Origin: Phycisphaerae bacterium | GTDB lineage: Bacteria > Planctomycetota > Phycisphaerae > Sedimentisphaerales > Anaerobacaceae | DNA: 56,075 bases | Reading direction: 5' to 3' | Assembly (NCBI GenBank): GCA_030601745.1 | Contig: JAUWBI010000011.1 | Coordinates: 1-56,075 of the forward strand | In this document: in pieces, positions 15,299-24,806 of the stretch | How the letters are laid out: each line of letters starts with the position of its first letter | How positions within the stretch are numbered: the stretch's first letter is position 1 | The notes under the pieces: model-generated | What the model saw: the letters and a program-made list of their open reading frames with translations, nothing else | Told to the model about the DNA's origin: nothing | The model's database searches: none | Position numbers and translations under genes: made by a program

Positions 15299-18200
15299 AT
15301 GGAAAAGCAAAACGCAGTAAGTAGGCATATACTTCGTTGTTTTGAATCCCGCCCCTCCGAGGGGCTGGATGAATCTCGAATAATCCGTCAATTCGCCCTG
15401 GCAAATTGCCGGATTGCTTTTGTCTGCTTTCTTCTTGTTTTCACGGTCGGCAGTCCTGGTATGGCTGAGGATTGGCCGACTTACCGCTTCTCTGTTACGC
15501 GAAGTGGGGTTACCACTGAGACCGTAGGACCTGAGCTTTTCTTTCACGGCAGGTATATACCCACTCACCCGCCTGTTCCCGCTTGGTCCCAGCCTGCCGA
15601 AGAGCTGCCGAGAATGCACGCGGACAACGCGCTTCACGTTGCAATAGTCGGCGGTAATGTTTATTTCGGCTCATCCGTGACCAACAAGGTTTATTCTATT
15701 GATTCGGCTTCCGGCTGGATAAACTGGACATTCTTCACGGAAGGGCCGGTCAGGTTTGCTCCGATGGTTGTCAACAATCGGGTTTACTTCGGCTCCGACG
15801 ATGGCTGTGTCTATTGCCTCGATGCCCTAAACGGCTCGCTCATCTGGAAATACCGTGCCGGCCCCGGTGATGAATCCCGCCCCTCCGAGGGGCTGGATGA
15901 AAAGGTCATTGGCAACGGCAGAATGATATCACTGTGGCCGGTCAGAACCAGCGTTCTTGTTGATAATGGAACGGTTTATTTCGGTGCAGGCGTTTTCCCA
16001 TTCGAAGGGATATACATTTGTGCCCTGAACGTCGACGACGGAGCGGTTATCTGGAGAAATGATACAATTGGCGACCGTGCCCATGACCTGGAGTTCGGAG
16101 GTATATCGCCCCACGGTTACCTGGTCGCATCCAGAGACGTTCTCTATGTTCCTTCCGGCAGGGCCATGCCTGCTGCTTTCGATCGCAAGACTGGAAAGTT
16201 CCTTTTCTATGCCTCCCCCGGCGGCAAACGCGGCGGGACCTGGGCGCTGCTCGACAATGACAAGCTTATCGCCGGCGTCGATTACTCCGGCACCCCTCAT
16301 AAGTACGCCTACGATGCCAAGACCGGCAGTCGCAGAGGAGATGCCTTCGGCTGGTTTCCCGGAATTGATATGGTTCTTACGCGTGATGTCTCTTACGTTC
16401 TGACCCGCGACGGCATTTATGGTATCGACCGGGCCGTGTATGCCGAGGCCGTGAAAAAAACTAACGAGTCGGCGAAAGAGCGTAAAGAGTTGGGAAAACA
16501 ACTCTCGGAGCTGAGAAAGAAGCTCAAAAGTGCCGATGAATCCCGCCCCTCCGAGGGGCTGGATGAAAACACAAGCGAAGAGACCAACCAGCAGATTGAC
16601 CGGATAACCCACAGAATCAGTGAGCTGGCTGCAGAAGAAAAGCGATTAAGGGGTTCCAGCTTTACTTGGCACTATTCCAGAAAAGGACTATGTTCATTGA
16701 TTATGGCCGGCGATGTTCTGTTCGCAGGCGGCGAGGGGTTAGTCGTTGGCGTAGATGCACAAACCGGTAAGGAAGCCTGGAAAGGAGATGTATCCGGCAG
16801 GGCGGTGGGGCTGGCCGCCTCGGATGGCAGACTGTTCGTAAGTACCGACAAGGGCCCTATCTACTGCTTCGGCGAAGAAGAAGTATACCAGAGCGTAGAT
16901 ATCAAAACGGATATCAATCCTAATCCCTATCCCAAAGACAAAGCTACTGCACTCTACGAATCGGCAGCGGAAAGAATTGTAAAAGAAACATCTCTCAATA
17001 AGGGTTACTGCCTTGTGCTGGACTGCGGCGAAGGCCGGCTGGCGTTCGAATTGGCTAAGCGGACCGAGCTGCAAATCGTTGGTATTGAAAAGGACCGAAA
17101 GAAACTTGAGTTTGCTCGAGAAAAACTAGAGGCGGCAGGACTATTAGGGGCCAGAGTAGTCGTCGAGCCCTGGGACATTTCCAGTCTTCCTGACTACTTC
17201 GCCAATCTAATTGTATCCGATGGGATGCTGATATCAGGCAGAACAGCGGCGTCGAAGAAAGAGATAAGGCGGGTTCTTCGGCCCTGCGGAGGAGTGTCTT
17301 TCCTGAGCTTCAGGAGATTCCTGAGCAAAAAAATTTCCTGGAAGAAGTTTGTGCGGGGGAAATTGGAGGGGGCCGGCAGTTGGACGCAGCTCTATGGTAA
17401 TTCGCAGAACACTGCGTGCTCCGGCGATGAGCTGGTCAAAGGCCCGCTTGGAGTTCTGTGGTTCGGCGAGCCGGGCCCGCAGAGGATGCTGGAGCGACAC
17501 GCCCGAGCCGAAAGCCCGGTATCAATGAATGGACGCCTCTTCGTTCAGGGAGAGGAAGTTATTATGGCTTACGATGCTTACAACGGCACTTTTCTCTGGG
17601 AAAGAAATATCCCCGGTGCCGTTCGCGCCCGCGTCGACGTCGATGGCGGTAATCTTGCTCTCACCGAGGACGCCCTGTACATAGCTGCCCACGACAAATG
17701 CTATCGTCTCGACCCCGCCACAGGTAAAACCGTTCGCATCTTTGAAATGCCCGACTCTATTGACGGCAGCCCCCGCCGCTGGGGATTTGTCACCTGTACC
17801 GGTAACATCCTTTTCGGCGTGACAGCGATGCCTTTGGAACAGGAATACGCCGCCGCCTGGAAAGACTTTGTTGATAACGACAGATGGAAAGAACGGGGCC
17901 AAATTACCCCTGAAATTTACCGGCGCTGGGGAGGTGAAAAAGGCTACTGGGACAGGTATCAAAAATTCAAAAACAATTATCCCGTACCGGACGAAAACCT
18001 GCGCAGGACCTTCCAGCGCTCCGATACGCTCTGGCAACCCATAGCTAAATTCCCGTCCTGGAATAGCCAGCGAAGCCCGAAGAGCACTTTGACCGCTCGG
18101 CTTATGGGCGGTGATGCCATATTCGCAATGGATACCGATACCGGCGAAACCCTCTGGACATATCGGGGGAAACGTATTCCCAACATTTCCGTCACCATTG

Positions 18201-19570
18201 CCGACGGAACCGTATTCTTTGTCGAAAGCGCGCCAACTCCCGACCAGAGAGCCGCCTTGAGGGAGAAACAGCAGCTTATAGAGAAAGGCGTTTACGAACA
18301 GGGCGCCGAAAGCAAACTCAAACCTGCCGATGCTGATGTAAGAATCGTCGTCGCCCTTGATGCCGTTACCGGCGAAACACTCTGGAAGAAACCGCTTGAT
18401 TTGACCGGGTGCGGCGGTGATAAAATGGGAACCGCTTACGCCGATGGTCTGCTGCTGTTCTTTGGCCATTTTAGCAACCACGACACCGGCTTTTTCAAAA
18501 AAGGCGAACTTACCTGGCGCCGCATCACCGCTCTGGATACTAAAACCAGGCAGGTTATCTGGTCGCGTCCGCTCAATTACCTTCGCCGGCCTTTGATTGT
18601 GGGTGATAAAATCATCGTCGAGCCGAGGGCCTGTAACCTGCACACCGGCGCTGATTTAACGCGAAGCCATCCCATCACCGGCAAACAGGTGCCCTGGGAA
18701 TTCCTGCGTCCCGGTCATAGCTGCGGCGTTACCGCCGCTTCCGCCGACACTCTCTTTTATCGTTCATACTGGTCTGCAATATATGATCTTACTGATGACA
18801 GAGGTCTCAGTCTTTTCGGCGGAATTCGGCCCGGCTGCTGGCTTAATATGATATCCGCAAACGCCCTGTGCCTTATGCCCGAAGCCAGCTCCGGCTGTAC
18901 CTGTTCTTTCCCGCTGCGCTGCTCTTTCGCCCTTGTAAACAAACCCAGGAAGGTTACCGGCAACTGGACAGTATTTATTACTCACGGAGCTATGACTCCC
19001 GTCAAGCATCTCGCTATCAACTTTGGTGCTCCCGGCGATATGAAGGATGAACAGGGTACGCTCTGGTTTGGTTATCCTCGCCCCAGGACTGTCTCCAACA
19101 TCGGTTATGGTTCCTACGAGGTGAAGTTCGATTTGCAGGAAAAAGTCATTGAGGGTATGAGCTACTTCTGCGGTGATTTCAGAGGCACCAGCATTGTAGG
19201 TACTGACAAGCCCTGGCTGTTCACTTCCGGCTGTCGGGGGCTCCTGCGCTGCGAACTACCGCTTATTGACGATGGTGCTGGCCAGGAGGGCGGTGTATAT
19301 ACGGTTCGTCTCGGTTTTAAGGCACTGCCTGGTGACAAGCGGGGCCAGCGCGTCTTTGACGTTAAGCTCGGTGATAAAGTGGTGCTGCGAAACTTTGATA
19401 TCTTGCGAACGGCGGGAAAATCCAACAAAGCCGTCGTCAAAAAATTTAAGGGCGTTCGTATTGAGAATGACCTTGTTCTGGAACTGGTTCCCAAATCTGT
19501 TAATCCACAGGCCAATTTAGACGAGGCGCCGATAATCAACTTCATCGAGGTTATTAGAGAAGACGGCTAA
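15299..19570 (+). CDS. Giant PQQ-type beta-propeller protein with embedded methyltransferase-like domain
   Basis: A 1423-aa exported protein. A hydrophobic segment (about residues 38-56, RIAFVCFLLVFTVGSPG) leads into PQQ/WD-like propeller repeats (NVYFGSSVTNKVYSIDSASG, NRVYFGSDDGCVYCLDALNG). A coiled segment (380-450) follows, then a SAM-methyltransferase-like Rossmann domain (about 560-675: GYCLVLDCGEGRLAFELAKR, QIVGIEKDRKKLEFAREKL, VSDGMLISG, IRRVLRPCGG). A second propeller runs to about 1200, and the C-terminus is malectin-like (EVKFDLQEKVIEGMSYFCGD). GAAAGGAG precedes the ATG. Three copies of the 27-bp palindrome are read as RPSEGLDE, near the N-terminus, in a propeller loop and in the coiled segment. 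It is first in a six-gene plus-strand run. A redox or polymer-binding surface role is possible; function is unknown. Confidence 0.75.
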   Translation: MEKQNAVSRHILRCFESRPSEGLDESRIIRQFALANCRIAFVCFLLVFTVGSPGMAEDWPTYRFSVTRSGVTTETVGPELFFHGRYIPTHPPVPAWSQPAEELPRMHADNALHVAIVGGNVYFGSSVTNKVYSIDSASGWINWTFFTEGPVRFAPMVVNNRVYFGSDDGCVYCLDALNGSLIWKYRAGPGDESRPSEGLDEKVIGNGRMISLWPVRTSVLVDNGTVYFGAGVFPFEGIYICALNVDDGAVIWRNDTIGDRAHDLEFGGISPHGYLVASRDVLYVPSGRAMPAAFDRKTGKFLFYASPGGKRGGTWALLDNDKLIAGVDYSGTPHKYAYDAKTGSRRGDAFGWFPGIDMVLTRDVSYVLTRDGIYGIDRAVYAEAVKKTNESAKERKELGKQLSELRKKLKSADESRPSEGLDENTSEETNQQIDRITHRISELAAEEKRLRGSSFTWHYSRKGLCSLIMAGDVLFAGGEGLVVGVDAQTGKEAWKGDVSGRAVGLAASDGRLFVSTDKGPIYCFGEEEVYQSVDIKTDINPNPYPKDKATALYESAAERIVKETSLNKGYCLVLDCGEGRLAFELAKRTELQIVGIEKDRKKLEFAREKLEAAGLLGARVVVEPWDISSLPDYFANLIVSDGMLISGRTAASKKEIRRVLRPCGGVSFLSFRRFLSKKISWKKFVRGKLEGAGSWTQLYGNSQNTACSGDELVKGPLGVLWFGEPGPQRMLERHARAESPVSMNGRLFVQGEEVIMAYDAYNGTFLWERNIPGAVRARVDVDGGNLALTEDALYIAAHDKCYRLDPATGKTVRIFEMPDSIDGSPRRWGFVTCTGNILFGVTAMPLEQEYAAAWKDFVDNDRWKERGQITPEIYRRWGGEKGYWDRYQKFKNNYPVPDENLRRTFQRSDTLWQPIAKFPSWNSQRSPKSTLTARLMGGDAIFAMDTDTGETLWTYRGKRIPNISVTIADGTVFFVESAPTPDQRAALREKQQLIEKGVYEQGAESKLKPADADVRIVVALDAVTGETLWKKPLDLTGCGGDKMGTAYADGLLLFFGHFSNHDTGFFKKGELTWRRITALDTKTRQVIWSRPLNYLRRPLIVGDKIIVEPRACNLHTGADLTRSHPITGKQVPWEFLRPGHSCGVTAASADTLFYRSYWSAIYDLTDDRGLSLFGGIRPGCWLNMISANALCLMPEASSGCTCSFPLRCSFALVNKPRKVTGNWTVFITHGAMTPVKHLAINFGAPGDMKDEQGTLWFGYPRPRTVSNIGYGSYEVKFDLQEKVIEGMSYFCGDFRGTSIVGTDKPWLFTSGCRGLLRCELPLIDDGAGQEGGVYTVRLGFKALPGDKRGQRVFDVKLGDKVVLRNFDILRTAGKSNKAVVKKFKGVRIENDLVLELVPKSVNPQANLDEAPIINFIEVIREDG
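15344..15375. repeat. 27-bp palindromic insertion, copy 6
   Basis: Core CCGCCCCTCCGAGGGGCTGG between direct repeats GAATC at 15344-15348 and 15371-15375 (27 bp). Read as ESRPSEGLDES near the N-terminus of the propeller protein. Confidence 0.85.
15869..15901. repeat. 27-bp palindromic insertion, copy 7
   Basis: Direct repeats GATGAA at 15869-15874 and 15896-15901 (27 bp) around the palindromic core. Read as DE-SRPSEGLDE in a propeller loop. Confidence 0.85.
16535..16567. repeat. 27-bp palindromic insertion, copy 8
   Basis: Direct repeats GATGAA at 16535-16540 and 16562-16567 (27 bp). The core is identical to copy 7. Read as DE-SRPSEGLDE in the coiled segment. Confidence 0.85.
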
Positions 19571-19696
19571 ACGTAAAATAGTGCGTTTGGGAGTCCCTAA
19601 AATGTGGTTCCGGTAAGCTGCTTCGAAAAAGTGTGGTGCCTGTGCCAAAAGAATCCTTTGACAACAGTCCATTTTCAGATTAAGATTAAAATTCGG

Positions 19697-19728
19697 TTCA
19701 CCCAGCCCATCGGATGGGCGGGGTTCAC
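19697..19728. repeat. 27-bp palindromic insertion, copy 9 (intergenic)
   Basis: Core CCAGCCCATC...GATGGGCGGGG between direct repeats TTCAC at 19697-19701 and 19724-19728 (27 bp). It lies in the 221-bp gap between the two giant propeller genes, so the 27-bp spacing is not merely a result of selection on reading frame. Confidence 0.85.
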
Positions 19729-19791
19729 ACAGAATTTTATTATGGTGTGAGGGTTGCATTACCTGACTTGCAATTTTTGAAAGGTAAAAAA

Positions 19792-22700
19792 ATGAAAAGA
19801 ATAGAGGTATGGTTATTGACGGCAATCGCCGGTAGTTTGTTCTGCCAGCCGCTTGTCTGCATCGCGAGGAGCAGGCCGAGGGTCGATAGAATCGTCGGCG
19901 CACGCGGAATCTACGTGGTGCTGGGCGATACGAACTGCGAGCTTGCCCTCAATCTGGCACGCAACAGCGAGCGGTTGATATATGTCCAGTTACCACGGGC
20001 AGAGGATGTTGAAACGGCACGTCGGGCAGCCGATGAGGCGGGATTATACGGGACACGTATCTTCGTTGAAAAAGGTGCGTTAACAAAACTGCATCTGGCC
20101 GACAATATTGCTGATGCCGTTATCGTTGTCAAAGGTCCAATTGGTATTCCCGATGCAGAGGTCCTCCGCGTCCTGTGTCCACAGGGAAAAGCGTTATTGG
20201 GAGGAAAAGTGCTGACTAAGCCTTTTCCCGAAGGAGTAGATGACTGGAGCCATCCGTATCACGGCCCGGACAACAACCCGCAATCGGAAGACCGCGTTAT
20301 ACTGGCGCCCTATCTAACGCAGTTTCTGGCTGAGCCGCGCTACGCACCCGTGCCACAGGTAGCGGTCGCTTCGGCGGGTCGTGTGTTCAAGGCGTTCGGG
20401 CACGTTGCTTTCAAGACCCGGGAAGAGCCCTTCCTCAACACGCTTGCGGCGTTCAACGGTTACAACGGAACAATGCTCTGGAAGCGGGACCTGGCCGAGG
20501 GCGTTATGATTCACCGCAATACTCTAATAGCAACGCCCACGACACTGTACGTTGGCGATGACAAATCCTGCAAGCTTATCGACACGGCGACCGGCCGGCT
20601 GAAGGACGAGATAATCCCGCCGGTAGATGTCGCCGGAGGAACCTTCTGGAAGTGGATGGGGCTGGAGAATGGTGTGCTCTATGCCCTGATGGGGAAGCAA
20701 GAGCAAAGGGACCCGACAAAGCGGTGGCGCCGGCAGGTACACGGCTGGCCCTGGAATCCGATATCGAAAGGGTTCAACCAGCCCGAACATCCGTGGGGAT
20801 TTGGGCGAAATGTGCTCGCCATTGACCCAAAAACCAAAGAGGTTCTGTGGAGCCATCGAGAAGACAAGCCGGTCGACAGCCGGGCTATGTGTATGAAAAA
20901 CGGGCGAATATACATCTTCCGATTTGGGGCGTACCTGGCCTGTCTGAATGCGAAAACCGGCAAGCCAATCTGGCGCAAGACCCCGGCCAATGCACCCGAA
21001 TTGTTCGAGTCGCTCGGCACATACCTGAACAGGCAGGATTGGCGAACCAATTGGCGAACTACAAACTATCTCCAGTGCAGTGACAAGGCCTTGTATTTCG
21101 CAGGCCCCCAGGTTGGCAAGCTGCTCGCTGTCTCAGCCAAAGACGGCAGTATCCTCTGGGAGGATGCTTACAGTAACTTTCAATTGGTCCTGCGAGATGA
21201 CGGGCTCTATGGCATTAGCGGACAAATTGACAAGAAACCAAGCAAAAAGTTTGCTGCACTTACAGGCGAGGTTTTGGCCGAGATTAATAAAAGTCGTCGG
21301 GCCTGCACTCGACCGACGGGCTCTGCCGATGCCATCTTCTACCGTGCCAGTGGCGGTTCGGTTCGCCTGGATGTGGCCAGCAACCGTCCGCAGTGGATTT
21401 CACCAATGCGTCCGCCGTGTCACGACGGCGTGACCATCGCCAACGGTCTGTTGTACTGGTGGCCATCGGTGTGTGACTGCCAGCTCACGCTATACGGTAT
21501 CACCTCGCTGGGACCGGCAGGGGACTTCGACTTCAGCCCGCGTGCGACCGAAGCGCAGCGTCTGGAGAAGGGCGCCAGGGATGTGATGAAGGTAGCGAGC
21601 CTGCCCGAATCGCCGGCTGACTGGCCCAGCTTTCGAGCAGACAATACGGGCAGTGTAACGACAGAAGCGGTCGTGCCTGACAGGGGCAAGGTACTCTGGC
21701 GGTTTACGCCGAAGACGACTTCTGCTCCGGCGGCTCCTCTTCCGACGGCCCCCGTTACCGCTGGCGGCTTGGTATTTGTCAGCGGTCCTGATGGCATCGT
21801 GCGGGCCTTTGATGCGATTACCGGAGATATGCGGTGGAAGGCCTATACCGGTGGGGCGGTCCGCATTCCGCCGACCATCTGGAAGGGCCGTGCTCTGGTT
21901 GGCTCCGGCGACGGGTGGGTCTATGCCTTTGAGGCACGGACAGGTCGGCTGCTCTGGCGGTTCCGTGCCGCTCCTGTGGAGCGCGGGATTCCTGTCTATG
22001 GTTCGCTGCTCTCAACCTGGCCAGCCGCAAGCGGAGTCCTGGTCGAGGACGGGACTGCCTATGTGGCCGCCGGTATCGTTAATTATGACGGCACCTATGT
22101 CTATGCGCTCGATGCCGCAACCGGCAAGCTCAAATGGCAGAACAACACGTCGGGCCATCTTGACCGGCAGGCCCGCACCGGAGTGAGTGTGCAGGGACAT
22201 CAACTGCTTCACGACGGCAAGCTCTACCTGGCCGGCGGCACCTCTATCTCGCCGGCTATCTATGACATCAGGGACGGGAAATGCCTCAACGACCCGAAAC
22301 TACTGGCTAACTGTACATCAACAAGTCCGCGCGGCTGGGAGCTTTTTCTGCTCGGAGACCGGGTTGTGGCTTGCGGCAAGCCCTTCTACGCACACCCGAA
22401 ATACGGGGTTTTTGATGGTACCGTCTTTAACAAGGTTTTACTCGCATCGACCGGCGGTCGAGATATTGTTTGGGTAAGCAACCAGAACAACAAGAGGGTG
22501 ACGTGCTTCGCTCAGAAAGATGGAAAGTCACTAAGCAAACGCATGGCAGAACAACCCAATAAGTTCAATGTTGACTGGCGAAAACTTACGATTCCCATTC
22601 TTGACAAGCCGCTTTGGTACTATAATTGTAAAGAAAGCGTCGCTCTGGCGGTGTGCAGCAATGCCGTGGTAATTGGTGAGAAATCGAAAATCGTCGTTTT

Positions 22701-22833
22701 GAATCTTAAGGATGGGAAGCTACTCTGGTCCCAGCCGGTACCGGCGGCGCCGGTTACCTGGGGCCTGGCTGTTGACCGCGATGGTCGTATAGTAGTAACT
22801 CTTGAAGATGGACAGGTTTTGTGCTTCGGTTGA
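19792..22833 (+). CDS. PQQ-type beta-propeller protein with N-terminal methyltransferase-like domain
   Basis: A 1013-aa exported protein. Signal [20 protein letters not shown]. Directly after it is a degenerate Rossmann/methyltransferase-like domain (about 35-150: [65 protein letters not shown]) whose order of elements matches the domain in the gene at 15299. A PQQ-type propeller follows (from [19 protein letters not shown] to the end; [46 protein letters not shown]). The SAM-binding glycine motif is weakened (LGDTN), so catalysis is doubtful. ATG 19792 has GAAAGG upstream. It is followed 28 bp later by the pseudopilin gene. Confidence 0.75.
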   Translation: MKRIEVWLLTAIAGSLFCQPLVCIARSRPRVDRIVGARGIYVVLGDTNCELALNLARNSERLIYVQLPRAEDVETARRAADEAGLYGTRIFVEKGALTKLHLADNIADAVIVVKGPIGIPDAEVLRVLCPQGKALLGGKVLTKPFPEGVDDWSHPYHGPDNNPQSEDRVILAPYLTQFLAEPRYAPVPQVAVASAGRVFKAFGHVAFKTREEPFLNTLAAFNGYNGTMLWKRDLAEGVMIHRNTLIATPTTLYVGDDKSCKLIDTATGRLKDEIIPPVDVAGGTFWKWMGLENGVLYALMGKQEQRDPTKRWRRQVHGWPWNPISKGFNQPEHPWGFGRNVLAIDPKTKEVLWSHREDKPVDSRAMCMKNGRIYIFRFGAYLACLNAKTGKPIWRKTPANAPELFESLGTYLNRQDWRTNWRTTNYLQCSDKALYFAGPQVGKLLAVSAKDGSILWEDAYSNFQLVLRDDGLYGISGQIDKKPSKKFAALTGEVLAEINKSRRACTRPTGSADAIFYRASGGSVRLDVASNRPQWISPMRPPCHDGVTIANGLLYWWPSVCDCQLTLYGITSLGPAGDFDFSPRATEAQRLEKGARDVMKVASLPESPADWPSFRADNTGSVTTEAVVPDRGKVLWRFTPKTTSAPAAPLPTAPVTAGGLVFVSGPDGIVRAFDAITGDMRWKAYTGGAVRIPPTIWKGRALVGSGDGWVYAFEARTGRLLWRFRAAPVERGIPVYGSLLSTWPAASGVLVEDGTAYVAAGIVNYDGTYVYALDAATGKLKWQNNTSGHLDRQARTGVSVQGHQLLHDGKLYLAGGTSISPAIYDIRDGKCLNDPKLLANCTSTSPRGWELFLLGDRVVACGKPFYAHPKYGVFDGTVFNKVLLASTGGRDIVWVSNQNNKRVTCFAQKDGKSLSKRMAEQPNKFNVDWRKLTIPILDKPLWYYNCKESVALAVCSNAVVIGEKSKIVVLNLKDGKLLWSQPVPAAPVTWGLAVDRDGRIVVTLEDGQVLCFG

Positions 22834-22861
22834 AGTGACCGAGCGTAGGAGGTTAATGAGA

Positions 22862-23578
22862 ATGCGAAAAATTAGTTACTTAAAAGTTGGTTTTACATTG
22901 GTTGAGTTATTGGTGGTTATCGCAATTATCGCCTTGTTGATGGGGATAATGCTGCCCGCGGTGGGGAGGGTCAAATCCCTGGCTGCCGAAAAGTCTTGCG
23001 CCAGTAATCTTCGTCAGATAAACTTTGCCTTGGTGATGTACGCGACCGACGATGACAAAGGCTACTATCCGCTGGAGCCGACTGAGCACAACCCTCATCC
23101 GGATTTGTTGAAAAAGCTCAGTGCATACAAGGGAGGCCTTATTAAATCTTTTTACTGCCCCCAGGGTCCGTACCTGGAGACGTTCGCGAGCAGTCCGGCT
23201 TATATACCCGAAGGGGTGACCGATTCGGTGATTGATACACCCCAGAACCGCCTGGATGGCAACATCTCCTATGTGTATTGGAGCTTTAAGGCCAACAAAT
23301 ATATGGATGGAACCACAACGGGCAGTGAGAACAAGAAGCATTGGCGCAACCCCAAATTTTTCATCCCGCGGCAGTTGACATTAACCGGCGTCAAGTGGCT
23401 GTACCCCAACCGGCCGTCACCTAAGGCGCCGAACACACAGCGGTGGGTTATGAGTGATTTTTTCCGTCGCGGGGCGCCTTTCCCGCACGGCCGTGGGCAC
23501 GCACGCGGTCTCAACATGGTTTTTCTGGACGGTCACGTCGACCTCGTCATCGGCAGGCCCAGAGACAACTATCGCTGA
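22862..23578 (+). CDS. Type IV pilin-like / pseudopilin protein (prepilin N-methylation signal, H-x9-DG)
   Basis: A 238-aa protein with a prepilin cleavage/methylation motif, [19 protein letters not shown], near the N-terminus, and a C-terminal [15 protein letters not shown], i.e. the H-x9-DG motif typical of the expanded planctomycete pseudopilin-like families. It is processed by a prepilin peptidase and anchored by the hydrophobic helix. AGGAGG lies nine bases before the ATG at 22862 (only three before the ATG at 22856), so 22862 is preferred. Its place between propeller and ABC-transporter genes suggests it belongs to the same surface or export system; its role there is unknown. Confidence 0.85.
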   Translation: MRKISYLKVGFTLVELLVVIAIIALLMGIMLPAVGRVKSLAAEKSCASNLRQINFALVMYATDDDKGYYPLEPTEHNPHPDLLKKLSAYKGGLIKSFYCPQGPYLETFASSPAYIPEGVTDSVIDTPQNRLDGNISYVYWSFKANKYMDGTTTGSENKKHWRNPKFFIPRQLTLTGVKWLYPNRPSPKAPNTQRWVMSDFFRRGAPFPHGRGHARGLNMVFLDGHVDLVIGRPRDNYR

Positions 23579-23606
23579 ACCGTAGAAGCAAAGAACGGAG
23601 TTTGCA

Positions 23607-24806
23607 GTGATTAAACTATATAAATTATTTGTGGTGATTTGCCTTTGGCTTTGTATCCAAACTCACCCGGCATTGGCGTGCAGATTTAATGTTCGCGAGA
23701 CCGGATTCGTTGACCTGGGTATTGAGCCGTATTATCTTTACGGCTATGTCAGCAAAGATACTCCGGCAGAGATTACTTCCACTTTCAGGCAAGTATCATA
23801 CGCTGCCCTTATGGACAGCAGCATCAGGGTTGAAATAATTGATACCGACCAACAGAAAGACCATCCGGCAATGAAGGGCCTTGATTTATGGCGGACACAA
23901 TCTTTTCCTGCTGCGGTTCTGGTTTCGCCCGATGGACAATCGCTTCCCGTGCCCGTTACAAAACCTGGCCGGCCTTTCAAAGAGACACTTTGGTCGGCGC
24001 TTGACGACATTCTCTCCTCGCCAAAACGTGAGGAAATCGTACAGCAGGTCAGTAAGACCTACGGTGTGGTATTATTGATTGAGGGAGCCGATGCGGAACA
24101 GAATAAAAAGGCAAAGGTTGCTGCTTCCGGTGCCATTGAGAAAGTAAGTATGCAAATGGAATGGATGCCTAAACCCATCGCCCATCCTCCTGTCCTTATC
24201 GTGATAGACTCAGAGTCACTTTCCCGGGAAAAAATCTTGCTCTGGAGCCTGGGCTTAGATGCGGAAAAAGTAAACAAGCCGTACGCAGCGGTTCTTTACG
24301 GAAGAGCACGATGGATTGGACCGTTGTTCGAGGGCGAGGAAATAACCGAAGCTAACCTGGCCAGTGTCCTGTTCGTAATTGGTGCTGACTGCGAATGTGG
24401 ATTTGACTATAGGTGGTTGCAGGGTACGATGCTGCCGGTCAGATGGGATGAGAAGATACAGGCCCGGGTGGCAGAAAGTTTAGGATTTGACCCTGAAAAC
24501 CCTATGATAAAGATGGAGATGAGCCGGATAATAGGAAGGGGTTTTTCTTCCTACCCCGGCGTGCCCTTTGGGTACCAGGAGTTTGTTGTAGAATCTGAAT
24601 CCGTTAATGAGCCCGAGCAAATCCTGCCTCCTCAGCCTCAAAATACTGCTTCGCCCCCCGCCGTTTTGCTTCGCAAAAGCGAAGCAGCGGGGGCTGAGAG
24701 TGAATCGGTCTTACAAAAACCATTATTCCTCATTGCCGTTTTAGTGGTTCTTATCATAGCCGTGGGTCTGTTTATCGTCTTCCGGGCGGCGAGGAGGAAT
24801 TTATGA
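23607..24806 (+). CDS. Secreted, C-terminally anchored protein of unknown function
   Basis: A 399-aa protein with a signal peptide (IKLYKLFVVICLWLCIQTHPALA), a large extracytoplasmic part, and one C-terminal transmembrane helix (PLFLIAVLVVLIIAVGLFIVF) followed by a basic tail. Two regions (about 75-125, FPAAVLVSPDGQSL, and 150-260, GVVLLIEGADAEQ) have an alternating strand/helix pattern that might be thioredoxin-like; this is a guess. The proline-rich linker before the helix carries a palindrome read as SPPAVLLRKSEAAGAES. The start is GTG at 23607, preceded by ACGGAG. Its stop overlaps the permease start by 4 bases, so it is probably a dedicated partner of that ABC transporter. Confidence 0.65.
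   Translation: MIKLYKLFVVICLWLCIQTHPALACRFNVRETGFVDLGIEPYYLYGYVSKDTPAEITSTFRQVSYAALMDSSIRVEIIDTDQQKDHPAMKGLDLWRTQSFPAAVLVSPDGQSLPVPVTKPGRPFKETLWSALDDILSSPKREEIVQQVSKTYGVVLLIEGADAEQNKKAKVAASGAIEKVSMQMEWMPKPIAHPPVLIVIDSESLSREKILLWSLGLDAEKVNKPYAAVLYGRARWIGPLFEGEEITEANLASVLFVIGADCECGFDYRWLQGTMLPVRWDEKIQARVAESLGFDPENPMIKMEMSRIIGRGFSSYPGVPFGYQEFVVESESVNEPEQILPPQPQNTASPPAVLLRKSEAAGAESESVLQKPLFLIAVLVVLIIAVGLFIVFRAARRNL
24654..24694. repeat. Palindromic repeat in the linker codons of the anchored protein
   Basis: CCCCCGCCGTTTTGCTTCGC followed by AAAAGCGAAGCAGCGGGGGC is an imperfect 41-bp palindrome. It is translated in frame in the linker before the C-terminal helix. No direct repeats are visible at its ends. 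Confidence 0.6.

Noticed and set aside
17522..18643. A 373-aa minus-strand frame
   Set aside because: It is antisense to the propeller repeats of the 1423-aa protein and has no start signal or domain.
15299..19570. The methyltransferase-like domain as evidence for a cytosolic methylase gene
   Set aside because: The frame is continuous with propellers and a hydrophobic export segment, so a separate cytosolic enzyme is not supported.
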